Origin: Meconema thalassinum
Lineage: Eukaryota; Arthropoda; Insecta; Orthoptera; Tettigoniidae
DNA length: 64,000 nt
NCBI GenBank assembly: GCA_946902985.2
Contig: OX336388.2
Coordinates: 1,391,608,223-1,391,672,222 of the forward strand
Reading direction: 5' to 3'
In this document: positions 34,984-46,645 of the stretch, piece by piece
Layout: each line of letters starts with the position of its first letter
Numbering within the stretch: the first letter of the stretch is position 1
The notes under the pieces: generated by a model
The model's database searches: none
What the model saw: only the letters and a program-made list of their open reading frames with translations
What the model was told of the DNA's origin: nothing
Made by a program: the position numbers and the translations under genes

Positions 34984-35925
34984 CAATATGAATAATATAC
35001 AAGGCATTTGACGATGATGTTTTAAGGGGTGGAACATCAAGTTCATCTACACCAATAAAAGGTTTCTCAGTTAAGAGGCAACAATTTTAAAGAAATGGTT
35101 CCCCTTAAAAAAAAAAAAAATAGTTCTATCATTAGGCACTTTGGTGCTAATTTTATTCTGGTATACCCTTCATTTTAAATTATTTCAACAGATTGAGAGC
35201 ACATGCTAATATCATTCTTTTGTTCACGTTTTCATTCTATGCCATTGTTGTACGTCTTAGGCTTTTATAAATGTCAGTATTATTTGATAGTATGGCATTA
35301 CGCTGTATCCCAAAGATTTAGTAGTCCTTAATTGCATATTTTAACTCATTACTGTCATTACAGATGCTTTGTGCAATTCAAACTGGCCTTTCTTCGTCGA
35401 CACCACATGCAGTAATTTGAAGAGGAAATGTGACTCTCTGACTGGACACATGTAATTCAGCTGCCAAACACGTTTGAAACAATATTCTTTTATGTACTGT
35501 AGATGCTGAAAATTTCCAAACTCCTGAACATTTTCTTACATATATTATCCCCTCACCTATGACTGATCTGGTTCCTACAGGCTGTTCAGAATATAATTCA
35601 ATATTTGCAGATAGAATCCTCCACTTCAATGCAATCACTGACAACCGCCATCAATCCCAACATCTGTGCTTGCGTGTTAATAAGCCACACACCCTACTTG
35701 AATGTACCGGAACAGATCACTTATGTCATCATCAAGTTCAGTGAGTGCAGGAAGGCATTCATTCAATCATTCATACATACATACATAAAGGAGATGGGGA
35801 GAGGATCAGATTAGGATGCATCTCAAGCAGTCAACCTGTAAACAAAGAGTACAGTATCAAGTCTGCATTACTTACAAGTTTCACAATTCATTATCTGAAC
35901 TACTGAAATAGGAATAAACTCTCAC
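34984..35925. other. Unassigned
   Basis: No repeat or gene clearly recognised. An A14 run lies near 35107. Overlapping frames at 35378-35814 on both strands show no family resemblance. It may be intron sequence if the following exon is real. Confidence 0.4.
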
Positions 35926-36021
35926 CTGAACGGAACCATGGCGATCAGCAGGAGTGAGGTTACCCAATGCATTGCCTTGCTGTTTAGGTACATCAGGCCA
36001 GGCTGGAACACCTTTTCCACC
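35926..36021 (-). CDS. Candidate internal exon of a host gene
   Basis: On the minus strand a pyrimidine-rich stretch ending TTCTCTGTGCAG is followed by 96 bp (32 codons, fully open) and a consensus donor CAG|GTGAGAG. The translation starts GGKGVPAWPDVPKQQ and ends NLTPADRHGSVQ. It is higher in GC than its surroundings and has no resemblance to any transposon protein I know. Length divisible by three, canonical sites at both ends and protein-like composition are the evidence. I do not recognise the protein. Adjacent exons were not identified; flanking intron sequence would be the TE-rich DNA on both sides. Confidence 0.5.
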
Positions 36022-37009
36022 CTGCACAGAGAATATACAACTACAACTAACATAAAATATATTAACTCATTTGCCACTATCCGTGTACAGTAGGCTCACA
36101 GTGGTTTTCGGCATCCAAGCACAATTTATTTACGACATTCGCAAAAAGGATATCGGGGACATGAAACATTCTACTCTCTTTTGAGGAAATTCAGCCAACA
36201 ATTTGGCATGTAAACCTTAGCAGAAAATGGGTCTCCTTTCGTGCACGAATAATCTGTGTTCTCACGGGGTATACTATGCTGGATTCTATTAATATCATGA
36301 ACCACCATATGACATTGACATGATGGCTATTGCAAAAGACTAAGTCACAATAATTTGAACAAAGCCCGACAAGGAAGGATAAGCTTTGGTCATGTCACAG
36401 ACTTCATAGCAACAGTGATTTTTATAATGCTTCTACACAAAACTGATTGGATTTGTAAGTTTGTAAAATTGCAAGGTTCTGATTTTTTGGTATGTTGTTA
36501 GGATAGATATCAATAGATTAAAACCCAGTTTGCAACCTCGAAAGACCTGTGCTAACTTCATGGTGCTCAAAAACCTCGAAATTTTCAGACGTTTTTCGGT
36601 TTTTGCTTACATCTTCCAAAATATGCATTCTATGGTAAAGTCACCCATTACACTTTTAATGAAGACAAAATTACCGACAATTTGGGCGCAACTCCAGCTC
36701 TGTATGTCTTATAGATCTCGAGATACATCACTTCAAACATGGGCCATTTTTTCCAAGAAGTTTGACATTTGTAGTAAGCTAGTCTTTTGAACAAAATACC
36801 GTCTAAAATACTCATTCTACGAGGAAAGGCATGGGAAGTAAAGTTGTAGAGCAGTTATTTACCTTTACTTTAAGCATACGCAAAACTCTGTAAGACTAAT
36901 AGTTCTCTTGTTATCAGGTAAAAACAAAATAAGGAAATCTGATATTTCAAAATAGGGCTTCGAATGTACATTGTTATCAATATTGCACAGTTATCTATTA
37001 CTGTCAGGG
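36022..37009. other. Unassigned
   Basis: AT-rich. The part from about 36440 to 36800 has the look of a dispersed repeat, but there is no second copy here to prove it. A G11 run occurs at about 37007-37019. Confidence 0.35.
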
Positions 37010-37200
37010 GGGGGGGGGGCGTGATGGAGTGGCCGGACGGCCGTGGTTCGAATCCTGATGACAGTGGGGTGGAATTTTCAACTGAAAAATCACGTAGTGT
37101 CAGGAAGAGCATCAGGCCATAAATCCCCGGCCAAAACCAAAATGAGCCTGGTTGGCTCTGTCGACCCCAATTAATAGGGAAAAGCTGATGAAAGTTTTTT
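37010..37200 (+). mobile_element. tRNA-derived SINE, third family
   Basis: GATGGAGTGGCCGGACGG is a leucine/serine-tRNA-like box A region and GTGGTTCGAATCC is a good box B. It continues GTGGGGTGGAATTTTC, CAGGAAGAGCATCAGGCC and TCTGTCGACCCC. Its order of blocks resembles the fragment at 25580-25815. Confidence 0.6.
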
Positions 37201-37497
37201 AGCTATTAATGTCATATTTTTTTGTGGGTTGGGTGCCTGGAAGAAATCGCTCTAAGACATAAGGCCGCCCATTGCAGTCAATGTTATACCTACTCTTTGA
37301 GTAAAACTCGCTGTACTTTTATTTATGTTGATTGCAATAAAGTGTTTCAAATCTAATCTATTTTGGTGATAATTAATACGAGTTGGCCCCATATACCATG
37401 GCTCTATTCTCCGAAGAAGGAATGTGAAAAGGAACAAAATCATCGTTCTACTCTGCCTTTACGCCCCTCCCAGAAAACGTAGCCATTGGACTAAGAA

Positions 37498-38907
37498 CTT
37501 TTGTTGTAGTGGATGGAGGATACTTGCTCCAAAAGGTTATATGGCAACGGAACAGCTCAGTGAGGGAAATTGCATCTACTTTGAGCACCTATACGACCAA
37601 CCATTTTGGAAAAAATGTCTCAGTAGTATTCGATGGCTACCCAGAAGAGGGGACAGCTAAGAGCACAAAAACGGCAGAACGGCTACGGCGTTATGCAGCC
37701 TCAGCGATATCTTTTTTGAAGAATCGACACTGATCGAAGTGCCCCAAGAAAAGTTTTTGTCCAACCCAAAAAACAAGCAGCGCCTGATCAACTTAACTGG
37801 ATATACAAGGGATCGGAACAAAGCAAGCTCCAGAGGACGTCGACTGCCTCATTGTGAGGACAGCATTGGAAAAGAGCGAGGAGTACAAGCACGTCATCAT
37901 CACTGGAGAAGATATCGACGTCTTGAAATGAAAATGGATTGGGTGCCAACAAACAAAATGTTTCCTTCCAGAAAAGTGCCAGGGGTGGAACAGGTTGCAA
38001 GCAGTTCTAGTCAACATCATTCATTCGAGGAGATCTCTCACTCCCTCCTGGAATAGAGTTGTTCCTCCACGCCTTCAGTGATTGCGACACCACCTCTGCC
38101 CTTTTCCGGCAAGGGAAAACGAAGATATTGAGCGTCCTTTCAAAACAGCCAGACCTTCTTGATGTGGCTACCACTTTTCTGAACATTAACACCACCCATG
38201 AGGAGATAACTTCTGCTGGCAACAAATGCCTTGTGGCGTTGTATGGTGGTGGAAAAGAAGATTCTCTCCACGCCTTGCGTTACGGGATATTTGTCCGATC
38301 TGCTGCCAGCCCTAAAGTCAACCTCGCTCATCTGCCCCCAACCGAGAGGCTGCTGCCCAACATTCCTACAGAACCTACCACCAGGTGCAGCAGTGGTTGG
38401 GGGTTGAGAAAGAGCCCACCAAGTGGGGATGGACAAGGAGTCAGCAGGGGCTGACACCGGTGACCTCACACAAGGAACCAGCGCCGCAAACTCTGCTCAA
38501 ACTCCTGTCCTACAGGTAAGGTAATCCATCCGTATTAGGTCGGTTCTAGTCAATGTCCAATGCTGGACATAGGTACTTTTTCTGATTAGAATTAAAACAT
38601 TTGAATCTGTTGTAATCTGGAGTTATTGTAACTGCTGAAATTCTTTTCATACAGGTGCCTGAAAGCAAGCGGAGCAGGGCGATGCTCCTGCCGGAGAGCA
38701 GGGCTGAAATGCTCTGCTCTCTGTGAACTTTGTCGGGGGAAGATGTGCCTTAATTCTCCTACCCTAGAAATGACTGAGTCAGACGATGAAGACGACTTCG
38801 ACGACCCCCTTTTACATCCAGATCCAAACACACAGGCATCTCCGGAGCCCCAAGAAGAGCCGTATGAAGAACCTGAACCTTCCAAAGGAATACTACTGTC
38901 TCGCTGA
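37498..38907 (+). pseudogene. Decayed intron-bearing gene of a multicopy arthropod nuclease-like family
   Basis: Blocks in order, in shifting frames: VSVVFDGYPEE, AERLRRYA, LIEVPQEKFLSNPKNKQRLI, PEDVDCLIVRTAL, VIITGEDIDVL, FLHAFSDCDTTSALFRQGK, LRYGIFV, LPPTE, TYHQVQQWLGVEKEPTKWGW, and a Cys-rich end RCSCRRAGLKCSALCELCRG. I know these blocks as a family present in many copies in arthropod genomes; the acidic motifs suggest a PIN/FEN-like nuclease fold, which is inference. A GT-AG intron (38516-38654, CAG|GTAAGG to TTTCATACAG) separates the last two parts, and an acidic tail then runs to TGA near 38906. At least four frameshifts make it a pseudogene. Whether the family is a transposon or a host gene family is undecided. 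Confidence 0.55.
38516..38654 (+). other. Predicted intron in the nuclease-like pseudogene
   Basis: CAG|GTAAGG donor and TTTTCATACAG|GTGCC acceptor; splicing joins the LLKLLSYR block to CLKASGAGRCSC in a family-consistent order. Confidence 0.5.
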
Positions 38908-39262
38908 GTCCAGGTAAGCCTAACATCACATACCTACCCTTTTGTTGTAATGTATTAATAAATAGTAGGTAATTTACATGTTGCGTGTTTCTGTCGCAGG
39001 TGTTAGCTAAGGCCCCTCCATCAGTTCGCCCCTGTGACATCAAAAATGATAAGAAATTACTCATTACCATTAATTGTATTCAATTTCATTTTGCATGAAA
39101 AACAATTTTCCACTCATTGATGTCTTTCTTATCCTTTAAAAAAGTCCTACAATTCGTCAGGCTACATTTTTTGAAAAATCCAATTTCCTATTTTTGTGTT
39201 TTACCTAGTAACAAGAAATGGTTGGTTCCTCAGTTTAGGGGCTGCGACAACGCGGTCATGTA

Positions 39263-40194
39263 TACTAGAACCATCCTTACATCCGACTTAAAGTTTCAGT
39301 GCCACGTCACAGCTACACTCTAACCAGCCAATCACAGGCAGCCATTCAAATTGATATATCGAGATAAATTGAGTTTCACTGACTATGTTGCCACCTAACA
39401 TCCTGCGTTCGCATGTTGTTGTCAGCTGTTTGCATTGTGCTCGGTTAGTTTCATTGGCGGTCTTTGTGTATTCTCGTATATTTTTCTTTTTGATATTATT
39501 CTAGTTTGTTGTTATTTAATAGCTTAGTATTGGTTTGTCGTTTGACATAGTGCAGAATAATTACGTGTAGTTGTAGGTTAGCTTTAGGTCATTGAGTGTT
39601 TGTGATATTTCTGCCGTGCGTGTGTGATAGTGTCATGCAGGGGTCTACCACGAGGAAGACAAGCGCCAAGTGAGGAAATGGTTTGAAGAAATATTGCTGA
39701 ACAACTTGCCTGAGAAGAGCAAAATTGTTATGTACAATGCCCCGTATTGAAGTGTCATTCACGACAAAGCTCCAACAATGGCAGCAAGAAAGAATGTGCT
39801 CATCGAGTGGCTGACGAGCCACAACATTCCTTTACGTGACGACATGACACCGAAATGAGTGGTGTGTTCCCTTTATAGGTTTTATAATACCTTTTCTCGA
39901 ACTCTGATTATCTTCGACTCCGGACGCGAGCGGTAATGGTGAGTAATTTATTTGTTACAATTTTTTTCTGCTTCATTATCAGAAATATTCTATTAACCTC
40001 AGTATATGTGTAGTTCCTGCTACTATGTACTTATTCACGAGTATGATGTGTGAAAAAGTGTCTGTTCACATTACGAGAGTTTTGTTAACTTTACGGCTAT
40101 AATCATGTATGTCAGCTGATTCGCGTTAGTGGACTGGCAACACCGTATCGCCAGCCGGTGAACTGTCAAGTCGGAAGTAACGATGGCGGCACTA
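39263..40194 (+). mobile_element. Tc1/mariner-superfamily element, internally deleted
   Basis: TA is duplicated on both sides (39261-39262, 40195-40196). The inner ends are inverted and similar over about 35 bp, sharing TCCGACTT and CATC-TTAC. The interior at about 39676-39857 encodes KWFEEILLNNLPEKSKIVM, NAPY, and VLIEWLTSHNIPL, matching the C-terminal catalytic part of IS630/Tc1-type transposases where the second Asp is normally in VMDNAPYHS; here it reads MYNAPY, so the Asp is lost. A TGA follows directly. Non-functional. Confidence 0.7.
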
Positions 40195-40291
40195 TAGCCC
40201 CGTGTACTTTGGGTGTGTATAGAATCTGTCTGATAACCGGTGTTAATTGTGATGACTGTATTAGTGTGCATTATCTGTTTTTTTTATTTAA

Positions 40292-41341
40292 CCCTCTTAG
40301 TGCCAGAGTCGCTGTGAGCGATCCTCATAAAAAGAACGAAACTTGCCAGCGTCGCTCTGAGAGACGCTTCGTTTTTGTATTCTTAGAGGGGCTTATAGAC
40401 CGAAAATGGCGTCTAAACTTGACGTGACCATTAAAGAGAGTTCTAGCAACCATTTCCTGGCAAACATCTTTTGTTTTCTGTCTATCGATATACTCGAGCG
40501 ATATTTGAAATTCCTCGACTTGTTTACGCGCAACTCGTAAAAGCATGGCATCCAAGGGAAGGAATCATTGTTTGAGAGAGGAAGAAATTGAAGAATTAAT
40601 GATTGATGAGTCAAGTGGTGAACTCTTGGACTTCGTGGACAGTGATTTCGATCTTGTGTGTGATGAATCAAGTGCCGATTCCGCTTCGTACAATGAATTA
40701 CCTGCGCTGAATGCGATCGTACATAACCAAACAAGTGATAGTGATGGTAATGATGTTGATAGTAATAGTGACTGGGAAGAAAGGAATGTTGACCAGGACA
40801 ATCCTCCACAGGCTACACAACCACAAATGTGAAAGATAAAACTACAGGGTGCCCTTCTGTTTATTTATTTTCACTGTAATTATTTTTATTTTATATATAT
40901 CAACAATGCCATTGTTGGTGTACGGTATTTTATGAATACGCTAGATTTTAGAATTTCGGATTTTTGACACCCCTGCTGATATTTTTTAAACTAAAAATCT
41001 GCATTCCCTGGTTCTTTTGTTATGTATGTGTGCTCTCCAGTGTTCATTTTTATTCCATTTATAAGCGTGTGGCAATAGGAATAATCAAACTTTCTAATTT
41101 TTATTTTACAGAAGAAATTATTTTAATTAAATAATTAATAAAGAAAGAAAAAAGTTTCATAATGATTTGAAAATTTCCTTGAATTTAGATAGCTATGTTT
41201 TGCACTCCCTGACTAAATTTCGCTTTCGTATCTTTCAAAACAGAGGATATACATATTTTTTTCTGAAAGCCTACATTTTCCATTAAAACAGCCTGGCACT
41301 TTTAGACTTCACCTTTACCTTTTCGCCTGGCACTAAGAGGG
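40292..41341 (+). mobile_element. piggyBac-like element, internally deleted
   Basis: TTAA flanks both ends (40288-40291, 41342-41345), and the termini are a perfect 15-bp inverted repeat CCCTCTTAGTGCCAG/CTGGCACTAAGAGGG. CCC starts and TTAA sites define the piggyBac group. An AT-rich 3' half follows the N-terminal frame. The insertion is in the type 1 SINE. Confidence 0.9.
40545..40832 (+). pseudogene. piggyBac transposase N-terminal remnant
   Basis: An ATG-started 95-codon frame, MASKGRNHCLREEEIEELMI, continues into an Asp/Ser/Glu-rich stretch (SDFDLVCDESSADSAS, later DSDGNDVDSNSDWEE) typical of the acidic N-terminus of piggyBac transposases. The catalytic DDD domain is absent because the element is deleted after this point. 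A TGA ends it at 40832. The frame is clean, so loss may be fairly recent or selection-neutral truncation. Confidence 0.7.
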
Positions 41342-41727
41342 TTAAGTACAGACTGCAACTTAGAATTTTTCAAATAGTTCCTACTTTTGCCGCCAAGCAC
41401 CACCGTCAACGACTTCTAGGCCAAGTTCAGAACTTAGCTACTAGACGTCACCACAGTCGGCTCTTCTCAACGAACGTAGAAACCTAAGAGCGTTGTTTAC
41501 ATTCTTAATCTAGCCAATTTACCTTCCCACAGGTGTAATTAATTGAAGGTTCTTTAACATGCCATAAATCTATGACATGGGACCGCCGGCTTTACTTCCC
41601 TTCCGAAGGAAGGCATACTGAGGGATTTTTAACGCTCTTAAGAAATCTGACGGCTTCGGCCGGGTTTGAACCCACTATGTTGGGCATAGAAGCTCAGCAT
41701 GCTACCGACTACGCCACCGAAGCCGCT

Positions 41728-42754
41728 TAATATTAGCAATTATACAAAACAGGTTTAGTGTTAGTACTAATTTGGCTGGGTGCATGATCTTCATCTACAA
41801 GATGACATGATCTATCAAGGCTGGATGTATGCTAGAAGGCTATGGTTCACCCAACATCACGTAGTATATAAAGCCTGCAGCTTGCTTTTATCACTTCACC
41901 TCAGTTAGGCAACAGGAAGATGGTATGGAATACAAGGCGCTGCCCTTCTGGATCTAAATTGAAGCCAATTTTTGAAGTACAAAAGGAACATGGTCATGGC
42001 TTCAAAGGATTGCTAAGCGAAGTACTGATGAAATAGCTCCCTGTATTCTTTACTCTTGGGCAACAGCTGCTCCAGGATTGACTACCTACTATTGTGCGTC
42101 CAGAGTTAAGAGTGTACTGTAGCTCTTATGGCACAAACTTTGCCATGCCTAGCCAGTGTAGAAGGGCAGCTATTGTACCGCACTCCACACTAGTAGTACA
42201 GCCCGCTGCCGGACTGAGTATCAGCAAGCTCCTCATCCCGACGGAATTTCGATCCTTCGTGCCATTATAATATGCAAACTTTTACTATAATTCCCATAAG
42301 AATAACTGAATTTCGATGAACAGTTTTTAATAAAGATAAAGACCGAGTTATTCCCCTAAGGAGAGGGGGAATCGGAGAACAGTAATTGATTAACATAACA
42401 ATGCTTAGAACGGATTATAAATACTGCGACAATTTACTATTTATTAACATTGGAATCTTAGTTACGTACGGTATGGCTATGACAAAACAATTGAAATGAC
42501 ATGAAAGCTAACCTGAGTAATCCGTTAGATACGGATGAAGCCTGATACGTAATATGGCAATATATTCTCCAAGGTCAGCCTAGGTCAGTGACAGGATACA
42601 AATCATCTGTCGCAACCACACCTACACAGATCCCAGTGAGTCACTTTCATCTGCAGAGCAGAAGAGAGTACCCGGAAATAACAAGTAATTTTGTTCTTAT
42701 CATATGATACTTCACATATTAACACGCGTAGATGAAAGATTTCTTTTACAAGTT
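41728..42754. other. Unassigned
   Basis: No gene or repeat recognised in about 1 kb. Confidence 0.4.
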
Positions 42755-42985
42755 GCTTTGTCGCATCGACACAGATAGGTCTTATGGCGACGATGGGACA
42801 GGAAAGGGCTGGGGGTGGGAAGGAAGCGGCCGTGACCTTAATTAATGTACAGCCCCAGCATTTGCCTGGTGTGAAAATGGGAAACTACGGAAAACCATCT
42901 TCACGGCTGCCGACAGTGAGGTTCGAACCTACTATCTCTCGAAAACTGGATACTGGCGACTGAAATTATTGAGCTATAGTATAGT
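42755..42985 (-). mobile_element. tRNA-derived SINE, fourth family
   Basis: On the minus strand: box A-like TAGCTCAATAATT, box B GGTTCGAACC, then GGCCGCTTCCTTCCCACCCC, TTTCCTGTCCCATCGTCGCC and ATAAGACCTATCTGTGTCG. The GGCCGCTTCCTTCC segment is shared with 25580-25815. Confidence 0.75.
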
Positions 42986-42994
42986 CCAACCCCT

Positions 42995-43175
42995 CCTCCA
43001 CGTGGTGGGAGACGGGCAACGGCATGAAGTAGGGGATTGCCTGTAGGGGTGAAGTACAGTGGGGACTTTGTGTGCCCCGGGACCGTTACGGTAGCTGTGA
43101 AGGCTCTATGGGAACCCTGAAAAGTGACGGCTGACGGGGCTCTGGTGAAGCTACGATAGGCCTAGCAAGCCAGTA
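42995..43175 (+). mobile_element. RTE-type LINE 5' leader
   Basis: GC-rich leader with CCTCCTCCACGTGGTGGGAGACGG and TACAGTGGGGACTTTGTG. The second half recurs alone at 49950-50100 at high identity, supporting it as element sequence. Confidence 0.75.
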
Positions 43176-46134
43176 GTGGATATCATATTTGCTTTCAAAC
43201 CAAGAACAGGCCTCGGAAAGGACGGATGCAAACGACGACGACCCGGATATGCTAATGGACTACGAGTTGGGACATTAAACATACAGACACTGACAGGAAA
43301 AGTGGAGGAGATTGTAGATGTGATGGAGAGAAGAAAACTGGATGTACTGGGCTTGGCAGAAACAAGATGGAAAGGAGAAGGTCGCAGAGAACTGAGGAAA
43401 GGGTACCGGTTGTACTGGAGTGGGAACAGTGAAGGAAGGAGCAGCGGAGTAGGAGTAGTTGTGAGAGATGGAATGAAGGAAGAGGTAAAGGGAATAAGTG
43501 ACAGGATCATGAAGATCAGAGTAACTGTAAAGGGAAGAAGCCTGGAGATAGCCCAGGTATATGCCCCTCAAGTTGGATGTACAGCTCAAGAGAAGGAAGA
43601 CTTTGAGGAGGAGCTACAACAGCAGTTGAATGGTCAGAGCATCATTGTCATGGGAGATTTGAATGCACATGTAGGAAGTGAAAGGCAAGGATATGAAAAT
43701 GTATTGGGAGCAGAAGGATGGGGTAGCAGGAATGAAGAAGGGAGAAAGTTGCTGGATTTTTGCAAGAGAAACGGTTTAGTGGTAGGCAACTCCTGGTTCC
43801 GGAAGAAAGAAAGCCACAAGGTAACGTGGTACAGCAGTGATTTAACAAAGAAATCTTTGGTAGATTACATGCTGTACGACTGGGAAATGAAGAGAAGTGT
43901 CAGAGATATAAAGGTAATACCATCAGAGGCCTTAGATAGCGACCACAGAATACTTGTAATGAACCTGGGAGTTGTTAAGGATAGCAAGAGGAGAGAGTAC
44001 CAGGAAAGGAGAATCAAAGTATGGAAACTCAAGGAAAAGGAAGTCAAGGAAGAATTCCAGAAGATAATAAGGGAAAGGATGCCAACAGACAATCCTAAAA
44101 CAGGGGAAGAGGAATGGAAGCAATTCAAAAACACAATGGTAGAAGCTGCAGTGGCAGTATGTGGTAGAACAAGCAACAGAAAGCGGTGTAAAGAGACACC
44201 ATGGTGGAATGAGAGAGTAAAAGAAGCTGTGGGAAGGAAGAACAAGGCTTTCAGAGTGTGGTTCCAGGAAAGAACTGATCTGTCAAGGGAAGATTATAAG
44301 ATAAGGAAGAAAGAAGCAAACAAGATTATCGCAGAGGAGAGGAAGAAGTGGATGGTAAAGTGGACGGAGATGATGGAGGAAGACAGCAGAGGAAATATGA
44401 AAGTTCTTTATGGGATGGTCAAAAGTAAGAGAAGAGGTCTGCGAGAGGATGTGGTAATGATGGACAAAAACGGAAATGAGGTACACAACAAAGAGACACT
44501 CAAGACAGTGTGGAAAGAGTACTTTGAGGATTTGCTGAATCCAAATGGTCATAGGGAGGAAGACAATGTATTGGAAGATGGAGAAGACAACACAGCAATG
44601 GAAAAGGACCTGACCTGGAGAGAACTGGAAATGGCTATAGACAAGATGAAAGGAGGAAGGGCACCAGGTGTGGATGAAGTGAGTGTTGAAATGGTGAAGG
44701 CAGCAGGGGAGGTTGGGAAACAGTGGCTGTACCGTGTGATGATGGTGATATGGAAGGAGAAAAAGACCCCAGAAGATTGGAAGAAAGGATTAATTGTCCC
44801 AATATTTAAGAAAGGAAGCAGAAAGAGTGCAGAAATTACAGGGGTGTCACACTCATACCTCACTGTGCCAAGATATATGAAAAGATATTAGAAAGTAGAA
44901 TACGAGCCAAAGTGGAGAGAAAATTGAGAGAGGAACAGTATGGATTCAGACCTGGGAGATCAACAGTGGATCTCATATTTTCAGTGAGACAGCTCCAGGA
45001 ACACCACTACGAATTTGGAGAGGATCTGTTGATGGCCTTCCTGGACATCGAAAAGGCCTATGATAGTGTGTGTAGGGAGAAGGTTTGGAAAGCAATGGAA
45101 AACATGGGAGTGGAAAAAGAGACTGTAGGCAGAGTGAAGGAGATGTATTGTGGAAGTGTGAGTTGTGTGAAAGAACAGACTGGTTCAGACAAATGAGTGG
45201 CCTGAAACAGGGTAGTGCGCTGTCACCCCTTCTCTTTATTGTGGTTATGGACGAGGTAATGACACGGATAGCAGGAAAGATAGGAGAAGATAAGATGAAA
45301 GCAATGGTGTTTGCAGATGATCTCATGGTCTGGGGAAACAAGGAGGAGGAAATTCAGGAGCAACTGAAGGCTTGGGAAGAAACAGTGGGAGAGTACGGAT
45401 GGAAGTTCAACATCAGTAAATGTGAGATCCTGTTAACGACCAGGAAAAAGGACAGACCAATGAGTGGAATAACACTTGGAGGTGGACAGCGGAAGAAGGT
45501 GGAAAGTCTCAAGTACTTGGGAAGTATAGTGGAGGAAAATGGGAGAAATGACAAAGAGATTACGGAACGTGGCAGACAGGCAGAAGCATTTCTGAGAAGC
45601 ATTAGGAGCTTAGTGTGGAATAAAGATGTCCCACAAAAAAGCAAGGAAGTGTTATACAGAAGCTACTATATCCCGATACTGACCTATGCTTCAGAAACGT
45701 GGACAATGAAGAAAAGAGATATAAGCAGAATACAGGCAGGTGAAATGAAGTTCCTGCGAAGTAGGATCGGAATAACAAGAAGAGACAGGGTGAGGAATGA
45801 AAAGGTCAGGGAAATGGTGAAAGAGGAGCCCTTGCAAGGTAGGATTGAGACATCAAGGCTGAGGTGGTATGGACACTTAAAGAGAATGGATGAGAAGATG
45901 ATTCCCAAGAGGATACATGAGATGCAGATGCAGAAGAAACGACCAAGGGGAAGACCGAGAGATAGATGGCTGAAAGGAGTGGAGGAATGTGTCAAGAAGA
46001 GAGGCGAGGACTGGACCAGAGTGACAGCGGAGAGGTGGTGGGAAGATGAACTAAGTGGCGAGGCTTATGTTCCAAACAGACCCAGCCTGGCGCTGGAAAC
46101 TGTACAAGATGATGATGATGGTATAGATAGATGA
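43176..46134 (+). pseudogene. RTE/CFDP2-like LINE polyprotein: endonuclease plus reverse transcriptase, two frameshifts
   Basis: The single ORF of this LINE type nicks target DNA and reverse-transcribes its RNA there. The endonuclease (from about 43250) shows VGTLNIQTLTGKVEE, ETRWKGEG, YAPQVG, MGDLNAHVG, and DSDHRILV with catalytic N and DH intact. A linker follows, then RT blocks: KGGRAPGVDEV, LIVPIFKKGSRK, REEQYGFRPGRSTVD, FLDIEKAYDS, GLKQGSALSPLLFIVVMDEV, and MVFADDLMVWG with the catalytic ADD. The C-terminal part has ETWTMKKRDISRIQAGEMKF, RLRWYGHLKRM and RPRGRPRDRW. Frame breaks lie near 44835 and 45175; otherwise it is almost complete, so it is probably young. It ends in a (GAT)n-type tail near 46110. 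RTE clade naming is by motif style. Confidence 0.85.
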
Positions 46135-46479
46135 AAGAAAGTAAACAAAAAATTCAGTGGCACAACGTACATTGGACAATGTGGGAAATTTGCGACAATC
46201 TGTTCTTTGAAATATTTCTCAAAACAATCATTATCCAGTTCATAATGGGCCTTGGAGGTTTATTTTACACAACACTACAAGCTTCTCATTCGGCACAAAT
46301 CATGTAATTTGACTGCATGAAAGTTCTGTTACGCACATTATTGCAGGTGAGTAGATTAATAATAATAATAATAATAATAATAAAACGTACAGCAGTGTGA
46401 ATGGGAAGTTGTCATACCAGAGACTGGAAAATTCATAAGTTAAAACACAACACAATTATGCATAAGACTGCAGTCTTAC
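46135..46479. repeat. Unassigned, with (AAT)n microsatellite
   Basis: ATTAATAATAATAATAATAA run at about 46356-46383; otherwise no feature. Confidence 0.6.
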
Positions 46480-46645
46480 CTCCAGACAACGTTATTCCGG
46501 CGTTCTCTTCTAACCTGGTGACACGAAAGGGCCTCGGCAGCCTCACGCGACTTTAAACACCGTGGTTCTTGAAACGACGCATGCATCAGCAGTTTCACTC
46601 GCAGTTCAGTCCACACTTTACTCCTGATTCTTGGTCTTTATATAA
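46480..46645 (-). promoter_or_regulatory. Possible promoter and first exon of a minus-strand gene
   Basis: TATATAAAG (46636-46644, minus) lies upstream of a GC-richer stretch that ends at a consensus donor GGAG|GTAAG (exon end 46480). An ATG near 46587 is open to the donor for about 36 codons (starts MHASFQEPRCLKS). It is on the same strand as the exon candidate at 35926-36021, about 10 kb upstream of it, but linkage is unproven and the whole arrangement could be chance. Confidence 0.3.

Larger units (their letters stand above)
39220..41727 (-). mobile_element. SINE type 1 split by two DNA transposons
   Basis: Three pieces of one minus-strand SINE: tail 39220-39262 (GGTTGGTTCCTCAGTTTAGG...), middle 40195-40291, and body plus head 41342-41727 ending at GCCACCGAAGCCGC. 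Interruptions are the TA-flanked element at 39263-40194 and the TTAA-flanked element at 40292-41341. Joined, it aligns along its length with the SINE at 8485-9258 and gives that copy its uninterrupted reference. Confidence 0.9.

Noticed and set aside
37180..37195. CTGATGAAAG as another hammerhead core
   Set aside because: No pairing flanks or GAAA/NUH partner at the right distance.
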